Shown here in pieces: positions 34,343 through 41,579 of a stretch of DNA of 64,000 nucleotides. The DNA lies in contig CAISMH010000019.1 in assembly GCA_903886485.1 (NCBI GenBank), positions 62,001 to 126,000 of the forward strand, given 5' to 3'. A program made the position numbers and the translations under genes. Source of the stretch: an uncultured Burkholderiales bacterium (GTDB lineage Bacteria > Pseudomonadota > Gammaproteobacteria > Burkholderiales > Burkholderiaceae_C). A model generated the notes under the pieces. That model saw only the letters and a program-made list of their open reading frames with translations, ran no database searches and had not been told where the DNA came from. Numbering within the stretch: position 1 is the first letter of the stretch; the number at the start of each line of letters is the position of its first letter.

Positions 34343-34918
34343 ATGGCATCTTCCACAGATCACACGTCTGAGAGTCAACAACTCGGCCCCAACACAGCTG
34401 ACAAATTCTTTCTGGTTTTTTTAGCCGTCATCACTGTTGCAGTGACGTGGCTAGGCGTCATCAATTACAAAGAAGCGCTCAAAACTGAAACCGCTAAAAG
34501 CAATGGCGAGGCCTGGGTGGCATGGCTGATAGAAACTGGCACGACCCGCTTCGAACCCAACACAGCGCATCCTGCTTGCAAAGGTGGCGTCAAACCGCCC
34601 GCCGATGCCAAAGCGGGTGCTCCCGGCACTTGGGGCGCGTGTTTGGCGCACATCTTGGAGACCACTGAGCTGAAAGATCAAATCAACACGTTCTTCAATG
34701 TTGCACCTCATTTTGTTGCGGCCTGTGTGCCCTCGGACCGCACCCTCATGGGCGCGATCTTGCTGGAAGACTTGATGCCCACACCCCCTGGTTCGGCCAC
34801 GCCCTATGTGACGACGCAGCTGATCGAGGCTGATCCCATTGATTACAAAATGCAACTGCGTTTGTCCGTTTGCGACAAGGGTGGCTACGCCATCAAAGTT
34901 GCTGAATTCGAATTCTGA
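34343..34918 (+). CDS. Hypothetical single-pass membrane protein heading the ion-channel cluster
   Basis: This is a 191-residue protein I do not recognise. A single membrane segment spans about residues 21-41 (DKFFLVFLAVITVAVTWLGV), leaving a short cytoplasmic N-terminus and a roughly 150-residue C-terminal, probably periplasmic, domain. That domain has four cysteines (in HPACKGG, WGACLAH, VAACVPS and LSVCDKG) that could pair as disulfides. The channel gene follows after eight bases, so the two are almost certainly co-transcribed. An accessory or sensor subunit of the channel is a reasonable guess, no more. Confidence 0.75.
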   Translation: MASSTDHTSESQQLGPNTADKFFLVFLAVITVAVTWLGVINYKEALKTETAKSNGEAWVAWLIETGTTRFEPNTAHPACKGGVKPPADAKAGAPGTWGACLAHILETTELKDQINTFFNVAPHFVAACVPSDRTLMGAILLEDLMPTPPGSATPYVTTQLIEADPIDYKMQLRLSVCDKGGYAIKVAEFEF

Positions 34919-34926
34919 GGTCTGAC

Positions 34927-36564
34927 ATGGAAAACAAACACGATAAATTTCTGAAAGACCTCAACGTCCAAGCCATCCTTGGACACGACGAAGAGGCCAA
35001 CATCGATCGCCATTTGCCCATGCGCAAATGGCTTTACGCTTGGCTGTTGGACCCGAACATTCACGGGAATTTCCAAAAAGAATTGGACAAGTGGATCAGC
35101 TATCTGATCATTGGTAACTTGTTCAGCTTGATGTTTGAGCACGTCCCAGCGGTGTACGAACCTTACCGCGCATGGTTTGAGTTGTTTGACATCTTCTCTG
35201 TTGTCGTGTTCACCGTTGAATACGCCATGCGGTTTTACCTTGCACCTGAGGACGAAGAGTTCAAACACCGCAAGCACGCCCGCTGGAGCTTTATTTCTAG
35301 CCCGTTCGCCATCATCGACTTCTTGGCTGTGGCCCCCTTCTACTTGAAGGCGTTCATTCCTATTGACTTGCGCGTGTTGCGATTCCTGCGACTGTTGCGA
35401 ATCTTGAAGTTGTTCCGCGTCTTGATCCCTGCCATGGCTGAGTTCAAAGAACTCAACAAAAACCGCACCTTCCGCCAAAAAGTTCACGCTCTGGTCTACC
35501 CCAGCAGTTACGGCGGCACCATGCAAAACATCTTCGAGGTGTTCATTGCCGTGTGGGTGTTGTTGTCCGTGATGGCTGTGATTTTGGAGTCCGTCAAAAG
35601 CATTCACTACGTGTTGCATTTGCAATTTGTCATCTTGGATGCCGTGGCGGTGGCCATCTTCACGGTGGAGTACTGCATGCGCATCTACTCATGCGTGGAA
35701 GAGCCGGGCTACAAAGGCGCACTGCTGGGCCGATTCAAGCAAGCCAAGTCACCCTCGACCTTCATCGACTTCTTGGCGGTGCTGCCCTTCTTCTTGGAAG
35801 TTTTCTTGCATCACCTGATGGACTTGCGGTTCTTGCGGGTGTTTCGTCTGGCGCGATTGCTCAAACTCACTCGCGGCAGCGATGCCACTGCCGTGTTGGT
35901 CAAGGTGGTGGTTCGCGAGTGGCCCGTCATGGGCGCGGCAACTTTCATCATGATGCTGCTGTTGGTGTTGACCGCCAGTCTGGGTTACTTGTTTGAATAC
36001 GACGCACAGCCCGAAAAATTTGAAAACATCCCCACTGCTATCTACTGGGCAGTCATCACCTTGGCTTCTGTGGGTTATGGCGATATCTCGCCCGTCACCC
36101 CCATGGGCCGCGCCATGACGAGTGTGCTGGCGCTGTTAGGCATTGGTATCTTCGCCATCCCTGCGGCGTTGTTGGCCTCGGCCTTCAGTGACGAATTGGT
36201 GAAAGAGCGTGACCAATTGAAGGCCAACTTGTTCGCCATCCTCAAAGACGGCCACATCAGCGATGAAGAGGCCGTGGTGATTCGTGCAGAAGCCAAACGC
36301 TTGCATTTGACTACCGCAGAAGTCAATGCATTGATTGAGGTGGTGATCAAAGAGCACGAGCTGGAAGAGCGCAACCCATTGCCCATCCACAAAATTGCTG
36401 AGAACCCAGCCTTGGCCGTTGAACACTACAAAGTCTTGTTGGGCCAGATTCGTCAACTCGGCGTGCAAACAGACGAGGCCAAGTTTGAGGCAGCAGCACA
36501 AGAAAGTGCAAGATTGTCATCAAACGAACTTGCTTTGTGGCACAAAATTCAAGGCAAGGCTTAA
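34927..36564 (+). CDS. Voltage-gated K+ channel-like protein with two tandem voltage-sensor domains and one pore
   Basis: This 545-residue protein has an S1-S4, S1-S4, S5-P-S6 layout (predicted 10 membrane segments). Voltage sensor 1 has S2 FTVEYAMRF, S3 AIIDFLAVAP and S4 charges R149, R152, R155, R158, K161, R164. Voltage sensor 2 has FTVEYCMRIY, TFIDFLAVLP and R301, R304, R307, R310, K313, R316. Both keep the acidic S2/S3 residues. The pore filter is canonical for K+ (SVGYGD, residues 381-386), followed by S6 with ALLGIGIFAIPAALLASAF. The cytoplasmic tail contains a DGHISDEE motif (from D441) and a helical remainder. Standard Kv channels have one sensor per subunit, so a tetramer here would have eight. 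A close relative is encoded at 41576-43189. Confidence 0.88.
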   Translation: MENKHDKFLKDLNVQAILGHDEEANIDRHLPMRKWLYAWLLDPNIHGNFQKELDKWISYLIIGNLFSLMFEHVPAVYEPYRAWFELFDIFSVVVFTVEYAMRFYLAPEDEEFKHRKHARWSFISSPFAIIDFLAVAPFYLKAFIPIDLRVLRFLRLLRILKLFRVLIPAMAEFKELNKNRTFRQKVHALVYPSSYGGTMQNIFEVFIAVWVLLSVMAVILESVKSIHYVLHLQFVILDAVAVAIFTVEYCMRIYSCVEEPGYKGALLGRFKQAKSPSTFIDFLAVLPFFLEVFLHHLMDLRFLRVFRLARLLKLTRGSDATAVLVKVVVREWPVMGAATFIMMLLLVLTASLGYLFEYDAQPEKFENIPTAIYWAVITLASVGYGDISPVTPMGRAMTSVLALLGIGIFAIPAALLASAFSDELVKERDQLKANLFAILKDGHISDEEAVVIRAEAKRLHLTTAEVNALIEVVIKEHELEERNPLPIHKIAENPALAVEHYKVLLGQIRQLGVQTDEAKFEAAAQESARLSSNELALWHKIQGKA

Positions 36565-36573
36565 GCCCTTGCC

Positions 36574-36600
36574 AAGCGGCCACTGCTGATGTGGCCGCTT
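36574..36600 (+). terminator. Strong hairpin between channel genes, possible attenuating terminator
   Basis: AAGCGGCCAC and GTGGCCGCTT form a perfect 10-bp stem with a 7-base loop directly after the first tandem-sensor channel gene. The following bases are TGTTGTG, not a pure T tract, so termination may be partial or the hairpin may protect the upstream mRNA end. Confidence 0.55.
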
Positions 36601-36645
36601 TGTTGTGTCGCCATTTGATTCATTTAATTTCGTTAGACCTTCGCC

Positions 36646-37557
36646 ATGACAACAGGTATCAAGCACACCTTGATGGAGATATTGGACGGCTCGCCCAAAC
36701 ACACGGCGAGTCGATACATTGAGTGGCTCATCACCCTCGTCGTACTCGTCAATTGTTCGGCCGTGATTCTTGATTCGGTTCCAGAAATTCATGCCGAATT
36801 CAAAGAGTTCTTCCACGAGTTGGAGTTTTGGAGTGTGATGTTTTTCACAGTGGAATACATCGCACGTGTGTGGTCCCTAGGTGCCAAGTACGACCGTGAC
36901 AATGGTGGGTCTTGGAAAGGTCGCTTTCAATACATGTTCAGCCCATTTGGTTTGGTGGACTTCTTTGCCACCATGCCGCATTACATGCACATGTTCTTTC
37001 CGGCGCTCGACTTGCGCATCTTGCGTGTGTTGCGTTTGCTGCGAATTTTGAAACTCTCCAAGTACAACACCGCATTGCAAGACTTGTTTCATGCGGTGTA
37101 CTCCGAACGTCAAGCCTTTGGCTCTGCAGTGTTCTTGCTGACCATCGCCACCATCGTGTCGGCCTCCTTGATGCACTTCGCTGAGGGTCATTTCCAGCCC
37201 GAATTCTTTGGCACGATTCCACATTCGATCTACTGGGCCATCGTCACCATCACCTCGGGTTACGGCAACGTCGAGCCCATGACCAAATCAGGCGAAGCGA
37301 TTGCATTGATCACGGGCTTTTTGGGCGTGTGTATGGCCGCGATCATGACCGGTATCGTGGCTTCTGCTTTTTCAAACCAAGTCGCACGCAAGAAAGCGGC
37401 GTTTGAAGCGCAGCTGCGTGAAGTGTTCTCAGACGGCAATATGTCGCAAGAAGAGCAAGAAACCCTCAAGCGCTTGCAAGCCCATTACCGCTTGTCGGAT
37501 GAACAAGTCGAAGCCATGATGCTCCGCGCCAAAAACAAATCGTCAGCCTATGAATGA
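36646..37557 (+). CDS. Voltage-gated ion channel-like protein with SGYGN filter
   Basis: This is a 303-residue six-TM channel subunit. S2 reads FTVEYIARVW, S3 GLVDFFATMP, and S4 carries R124, R127, R130, R133, K136 and K139 at every third position. The pore sequence is TITSGYGNVEP (T203-S-G-Y-G-N208): Ser replaces the usual Val/Ile, and Asn-Val-Glu-Pro follows instead of Asp. The C-terminal tail (about residues 261-297) has a DGNMSQEE helix-pair motif shared with three other channels here. It overlaps the next channel gene by eight bases, suggesting a heteromeric partnership. K+ selectivity is not assured with this filter. Confidence 0.85.
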   Translation: MTTGIKHTLMEILDGSPKHTASRYIEWLITLVVLVNCSAVILDSVPEIHAEFKEFFHELEFWSVMFFTVEYIARVWSLGAKYDRDNGGSWKGRFQYMFSPFGLVDFFATMPHYMHMFFPALDLRILRVLRLLRILKLSKYNTALQDLFHAVYSERQAFGSAVFLLTIATIVSASLMHFAEGHFQPEFFGTIPHSIYWAIVTITSGYGNVEPMTKSGEAIALITGFLGVCMAAIMTGIVASAFSNQVARKKAAFEAQLREVFSDGNMSQEEQETLKRLQAHYRLSDEQVEAMMLRAKNKSSAYE

Positions 37558-38521
37558 GCGCACCATGACCTCAGCAGCTCCCATCCCCAGCTCAACATTT
37601 CAGCGCTTCAAGCGCCGCACCTTCGAAATCATGGAAGGCGAAGTGCCTGACAAATACAGTCACTTTGTTGAGATCTTCATTGCAGTCCTCGTGGTTGCCA
37701 ACGTGATTGGCATCATCTTGGAGTCTGTGCCTGAAATCCACGAAGCATTCATGTTCGAATTTCACGCATTTGACGTGTTCAGCGTGGCCGTTTTCTCCAT
37801 TGAGTTTGTCATGCGTGTTTGGTCGTATAGCGAAAAATACATCCACAGCGGTGGCACGCCCTGGGATGGCCGCAAAGAATATGTGTTCAGCTTCTACGGC
37901 ATCATCGACTTTGTGAGCACCGTCCCCTTCTATTTGCAACTGATCTTTCCAGGCGCAGACTTGCGCGTGCTGCGCATGTTCCGTTTGATGCGGATTTTCA
38001 AACTCTCACGCTACAACAGCGCGTTTGAAGACATGGTGGCTGCCGTGAAAGCCGAAAAAGACTCCTTTTCATCGGCCGTGTTCTTGCTTTTCATCAGTTG
38101 CTTGTTGTTCTCTTCGCTGATCTACATCATCGAAGGTCATGAGCAACCGGAAGTGTTCCCCTCTATCCCAGCTGCCATGCACTGGTTTGTCATCACCATC
38201 GTGTCCGGTTGGGGCAACGTAGAGCCCGTGACGTTCTTGGGCTCGTTGCTGGTCATCCTCACTCAAATTCTCTCCATCGCCTTGGCTGCTATCTTGACCG
38301 GTGTGGTCGCCACCGCCTACACCGCACAAGTCGAACGTCGACAGGCCTTGTATGAAATGGAAGTTCGATCCGCACTGGCCGATGGCATCGTCACCGATGA
38401 AGAACAAGCCAAACTTAAAATCTTGCAGGCCAAACTGGGCATGTCTGACGAACAAGTAGATGCCATCAAACACCAGATGGAAGAAGAAAAACACATCTCG
38501 GCGGCCAACAAGCAAGCTTAA
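37550..38521 (+). CDS. Voltage-gated ion channel-like protein with SGWGN filter
   Basis: This is a 323-residue six-TM channel subunit related to the preceding gene. S2 reads FSIEFVMRVW, S3 GIIDFVSTVP, and S4 carries R139, R142, R145, R148, K151, R154. The filter is VSGWGNVEP (V218-S-G-W-G-N223): Trp replaces the Tyr of GYG, a rare change, again with Ser before and Asn-Val-Glu-Pro after. The tail has DGIVTDEE (from D278). ATG 37550 overlaps the upstream gene; ATG 37565 is an equally possible start and would shorten the protein by five residues. Probably co-assembles with the SGYGN subunit; selectivity unknown. Confidence 0.83.
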   Translation: MNERTMTSAAPIPSSTFQRFKRRTFEIMEGEVPDKYSHFVEIFIAVLVVANVIGIILESVPEIHEAFMFEFHAFDVFSVAVFSIEFVMRVWSYSEKYIHSGGTPWDGRKEYVFSFYGIIDFVSTVPFYLQLIFPGADLRVLRMFRLMRIFKLSRYNSAFEDMVAAVKAEKDSFSSAVFLLFISCLLFSSLIYIIEGHEQPEVFPSIPAAMHWFVITIVSGWGNVEPVTFLGSLLVILTQILSIALAAILTGVVATAYTAQVERRQALYEMEVRSALADGIVTDEEQAKLKILQAKLGMSDEQVDAIKHQMEEEKHISAANKQA

Positions 38522-38540
38522 ATTTCAATAGAAAGCAAAT

Positions 38541-38765
38541 ATGGATAACGGCGCCTACGGAAAATACAGACAAGAAAATCCCGACGTTTACACGCCGCTT
38601 TCTACTTACGACTACCTCGACCAATTTGTGCACCAATTGACCTTGACGGAGTTGGTGGTGTGCGTGGTAGCGGCTATCTTGGCCGTCTTTGCGCTTTACA
38701 AACTCTTTGTCAAACGCAAAAACAAAAACACCAACGATCAAGACAAATCAAAGGAAAACTCATGA
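38541..38765 (+). CDS. Small single-TM protein in the ion-channel operon
   Basis: This is a 74-residue protein of no recognised family. Tyr-rich N-terminal 30 residues precede one membrane segment (about 37-57, ELVVCVVAAILAVFALYKLF) and a short Lys/Asn-rich cytoplasmic tail. Its stop overlaps the start of the next gene (ATGA), so it is translated and coupled. It could be a small auxiliary subunit of a neighbouring channel, in the manner of single-TM beta subunits; this is speculation. Confidence 0.7.
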   Translation: MDNGAYGKYRQENPDVYTPLSTYDYLDQFVHQLTLTELVVCVVAAILAVFALYKLFVKRKNKNTNDQDKSKENS

Positions 38766-39334
38766 GTGAAGCCCCAGAAACTGAATTGCCACACCACAGC
38801 AACGATCCCTTTCGCACACGTTGTGCCATGCTCGTGTCCACTTTGGCCATGTGCTTGGCGATCGCCAGCTTGGGCGGAAACAATGCCTCAAAAGAAAGCA
38901 TGAGCAACAACATCTTGGCTGCGAATGCCTATTCGTTCTACCAAGCTAAAAACATTCGCCAGACCGACTACAAAATTGCGGCTGACGAACTTCGCGTGCA
39001 ACTGGCGAACGACAAGCTATCACCCGCCGCAAAAGCCTTGGCTGAAAAAAAATTAGAGGGCTATGAAAAGAACATCGCACGTTACGAATCAGAACCTGAA
39101 ACAGGCGATGGCAAAAAAGAGCTGATGGAGAAAGCCAAAGAGCACGAGCACGAACGTGACACCGCCTTGCGTCAAGATCCTTGGTTTGACTATGCCGAAG
39201 CACTGTTGCAAATCGCCATTGTTTTGACTTCAGTGGCTATTTTGACCAGCGCGCAAGTGTTGTTTTGGATACCTTGCTGTTTAGGCATCTTGGGTATTCT
39301 TTCAACCATCAACGGATTTTTTCTGTTCATCTAA
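38762..39334 (+). CDS. DUF4337-family membrane protein
   Basis: This is a 190-residue protein with the layout of DUF4337: a membrane segment near residues 20-36, a charged, helical soluble middle (about 50-130) rich in Lys and Glu, and two C-terminal membrane segments (about 140-190). The motif ANAYSFYQAKNIRQTDYKIA is typical of the family. ATG 38762 overlaps the upstream stop. Function is unknown in the family. Position at the end of a channel operon suggests a membrane-associated accessory role. A bidirectional terminator follows. Confidence 0.8.
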   Translation: MSEAPETELPHHSNDPFRTRCAMLVSTLAMCLAIASLGGNNASKESMSNNILAANAYSFYQAKNIRQTDYKIAADELRVQLANDKLSPAAKALAEKKLEGYEKNIARYESEPETGDGKKELMEKAKEHEHERDTALRQDPWFDYAEALLQIAIVLTSVAILTSAQVLFWIPCCLGILGILSTINGFFLFI

Positions 39335-39350
39335 ACCATCTGACGTTCAA

Positions 39351-39382
39351 AAAAAAGGCCGCTCCAAGAGCGGCCTTTTTTT
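39351..39382. terminator. Bidirectional terminator between the first channel operon and the convergent K+ channel gene
   Basis: AAAGGCCGCTC and GAGCGGCCTTT pair perfectly around a CAA loop, with an A run before and a T run after, so it can terminate both converging units. Confidence 0.92.
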
Positions 39383-39396
39383 GTTGTACAACGAAT

Positions 39397-40428
39397 TTAG
39401 ATATTTTTTGTACGGCTCTTGATCTCGTCTTCAGACATCAGTTCAAGTTCGTAAGCACGACGCTCAGAAATCCATTGACGGCTGACCAACAGTCGCAAAA
39501 TAGTCTCACGCGTCGCTGGGGCTGTGTTGTCCTCTGTGAGTTGTTCGCCGAACAACAACACCATGATCGTTTTGCCAACGATGTTCAACAAAATACCAAA
39601 CAGTACCAAGCCCATCAACATGGTGACAGCTGCAATGACACGCCCACCAAAAGTAATTGGGAACATGTCTCCATAGCCTGTTGTCGTCAGCGTCACCATG
39701 CACCACCACATGGTGGCGGGGATAGAAGTGAAGAAACGTTTGTCCTCTGGGATGGGGTTGCCGCTGATGGGATCCACCGGTATGAATTTGGCGGCCTCTG
39801 GGGGCGCATCAGCAGGCAGAGGTGTTGCTTTGATTTGAGCATCCAACTTGGCTTGACCCAAGGTGATCGCTTCAGCAGAGTACAAATCACCTTCCACGTA
39901 ATACATCAACGTGCTGGAGATCATCACCACGGAAAACAACGCAATGAAGTAGATCTTGAGGTTGGTCAAGATAGGGTTGGAGTTTTCAATTTTGTTCTCT
40001 AATTGCTGAAGTGCAATGCGCGCCATTTTCAAAACTCGCAGCACCCGCACCACGCGCAAGACACGGAAGACCTTGGTACCTTGCAAAGCCGTCAAATTCA
40101 TGATCGTCAAGTAAGTTGGCATGATCGAGATGAGATCCACCAAACCCCAGAAACTGAAAAAGTACTTCATGCGATCTTTGGCAAAGTACAAGTTACCCAG
40201 GTAATCAAGCGTAAAAAATAAAACAGCTGCGTACTCGACGTAGTCAAACAATTTCGCGTTGACAGTGGCATAAGGTTCCACTGTCTCACCCGCCAATGAC
40301 AAGCATGAAATCAAAATCCAGAAATTGATCATGGCGACCCAACGCGTGAATGCACGACTGTTTGGGTCGGTGAAGACACGCTGGATCAAGCTGTCTGAGT
40401 TTTCTTGGAAACGCACATTTGTATTCAT
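39397..40428 (-). CDS. Voltage-gated K+ channel (Kv-like) with canonical TTTGYGD filter
   Basis: This is a 343-residue six-TM potassium channel. S2 has FFTLDYLGNLYF, S3 LVDLISIMP, and S4 carries K119, R122, R125, R128, R131, K134, R137. The filter is TTTGYGD (T248-D254). Between S5 and the pore helix lies an unusually long extracellular loop of about 60 residues (roughly 175-235, Pro/Ala-rich), much longer than a normal turret. The cytoplasmic tail lacks the DG-x-I-x-x-E-E motif of the other channels. It is transcribed toward the first channel operon and divergently from the sodium channel. Likely a voltage-gated K+ conductance. Confidence 0.9.
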   Translation of the reverse strand: MNTNVRFQENSDSLIQRVFTDPNSRAFTRWVAMINFWILISCLSLAGETVEPYATVNAKLFDYVEYAAVLFFTLDYLGNLYFAKDRMKYFFSFWGLVDLISIMPTYLTIMNLTALQGTKVFRVLRVVRVLRVLKMARIALQQLENKIENSNPILTNLKIYFIALFSVVMISSTLMYYVEGDLYSAEAITLGQAKLDAQIKATPLPADAPPEAAKFIPVDPISGNPIPEDKRFFTSIPATMWWCMVTLTTTGYGDMFPITFGGRVIAAVTMLMGLVLFGILLNIVGKTIMVLLFGEQLTEDNTAPATRETILRLLVSRQWISERRAYELELMSEDEIKSRTKNI

Positions 40429-40763
40429 ATGTGTATCTTTTCTTAGTTAAACCAAAACGAAAAATTTGGACATCGCAGATTCTAAGAATCACCAGCCATC
40501 GCTCGGCACCTCGATTGCGACGTCAATTAACAAATTAGAATTTATTTAAAAACTCGAAGAATGAAATATGACAGCAAGACTCTTGTTTATTAATCTAAAA
40601 CAATTCATTTTTATAGAAAAATAATTCAAAAAGAAATGAAAAAAATGCAGGCGTCATTCGCGTCATCAAGGTCACATAAGGGCACAAACTGATCGTGCAA
40701 AGTACGCCTTAAGGTAGAGTGAGGGGTTATAAAAAATCTAACCCTCTGACTTCTAATTTAGCA
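40429..40763. other. AT-rich divergent intergenic region between K+ and Na+ channel genes
   Basis: This 335-bp gap has no credible gene. It is clearly AT-rich (for example 40530-40640). It contains a direct repeat GCGTCAT (40651-40657 and 40660-40666) followed by AAGGTCA, a possible regulator site, and near its right end a hairpin (40721-40746, GAGGGGTTA with TAACCCTC, one bulged G) in the leader of the sodium-channel gene. Promoters for both divergent genes must lie here; I could not assign them with confidence. Confidence 0.6.
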
Positions 40764-41579
40764 ATGCAAAGCAACACCGAAACCGTGACATGGCGTGACC
40801 AAATCGAGCGATTCATCACACACCACGTCGTTCAACACTTTCTTGTTCTCCTCATCGTTGTCAACGCCGCTATCTTGGGCATTGAAACCAACCACAGCAT
40901 CATGGAATCGTGGGGTCATGAACTCTTTTTGCTGGACCACGCCATCTTGGGCATCTTCATCGCTGAAATCGTGCTGCTCATCGCTGCACGCGGCTTCTCG
41001 TTTTTCAAAGATGCTTGGTGCGTCTTTGACTTCATCGTGGTTGGAATTGCGCTGGTCCCAGCCTCTGGCTCTTTGTCTGTGCTGCGTGCGTTGCGCGTGT
41101 TGCGGGTACTGCGCCTGATCAACAAAGTTGAGAGCATGCGCAAAGTCGTCGGCGGCTTACTCAGCTCATTGCCAGGTCTGGGTTCAGTGTTTGGTCTGAT
41201 CATGATCATCTTCTACGTGGCCTCAGTCATTGCGACCAACATCTTTCACAAGGACTTTCCCGATTGGTTTGGTGATTTGGGCATGAGTGCCTTCACACTG
41301 TTCCAAGTGATGACGCTGGAGAGTTGGTCAGACGGTATTGCACGCCCCATCATGGAAGTGTTTCCCTATGCGTGGATCTTCTTCATTTTGTTCATCTTGA
41401 TCGCCACCTTCATCATCTTCAACTTGTTCATCGCGGTGATCGTGGATTCCATCACGGCAGACAAAGAAAAAGATCATCGTGACCATCATCATCAATTGAG
41501 CATGCAAGACGAACTTCAAGAAATTCGCCAAGAACTAGCCTCATTGCGCCAATTACTGATAGACAAACAAAGCAGATGA
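40764..41579 (+). CDS. Bacterial voltage-gated sodium channel (BacNav/NaChBac family)
   Basis: This is a 271-residue homotetrameric sodium channel subunit. It matches the NavAb/NaChBac pattern throughout: FFKDAWCVFDFIVVGIALVP for S2-S3, S4 with R108, R111, R114, R117 (VLRALRVLRVLRLI), the pore FQVMTLESWSDG (filter T184-L-E-S-W-S-D190), then MEVFPYAWIFFILFILIATF and S6 ending NLFIAVIVDSI. The C-terminal 35 residues form a predicted coiled coil after a His-rich neck (DHRDHHHQ). ATG 40764 fits the short N-terminus of the family; a GTG at 40719 would add 15 atypical residues across the leader hairpin. Its stop overlaps the next channel's start (ATGA). Confidence 0.96.
   Translation: MQSNTETVTWRDQIERFITHHVVQHFLVLLIVVNAAILGIETNHSIMESWGHELFLLDHAILGIFIAEIVLLIAARGFSFFKDAWCVFDFIVVGIALVPASGSLSVLRALRVLRVLRLINKVESMRKVVGGLLSSLPGLGSVFGLIMIIFYVASVIATNIFHKDFPDWFGDLGMSAFTLFQVMTLESWSDGIARPIMEVFPYAWIFFILFILIATFIIFNLFIAVIVDSITADKEKDHRDHHHQLSMQDELQEIRQELASLRQLLIDKQSR

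Noticed and set aside
30555..39334. Tellurite-resistance (ter) operon linking TerC with TerB-like channel tails
   Set aside because: TerC is a separate single-gene unit with its own terminator, an ABC operon separates it from the channels, and no terA/terD/terZ genes are present.
40719..40763. GTG 40719 as the sodium channel start
   Set aside because: It would add 15 atypical residues across a hairpin; BacNav proteins have short N-termini consistent with ATG 40764. Not fully excluded.
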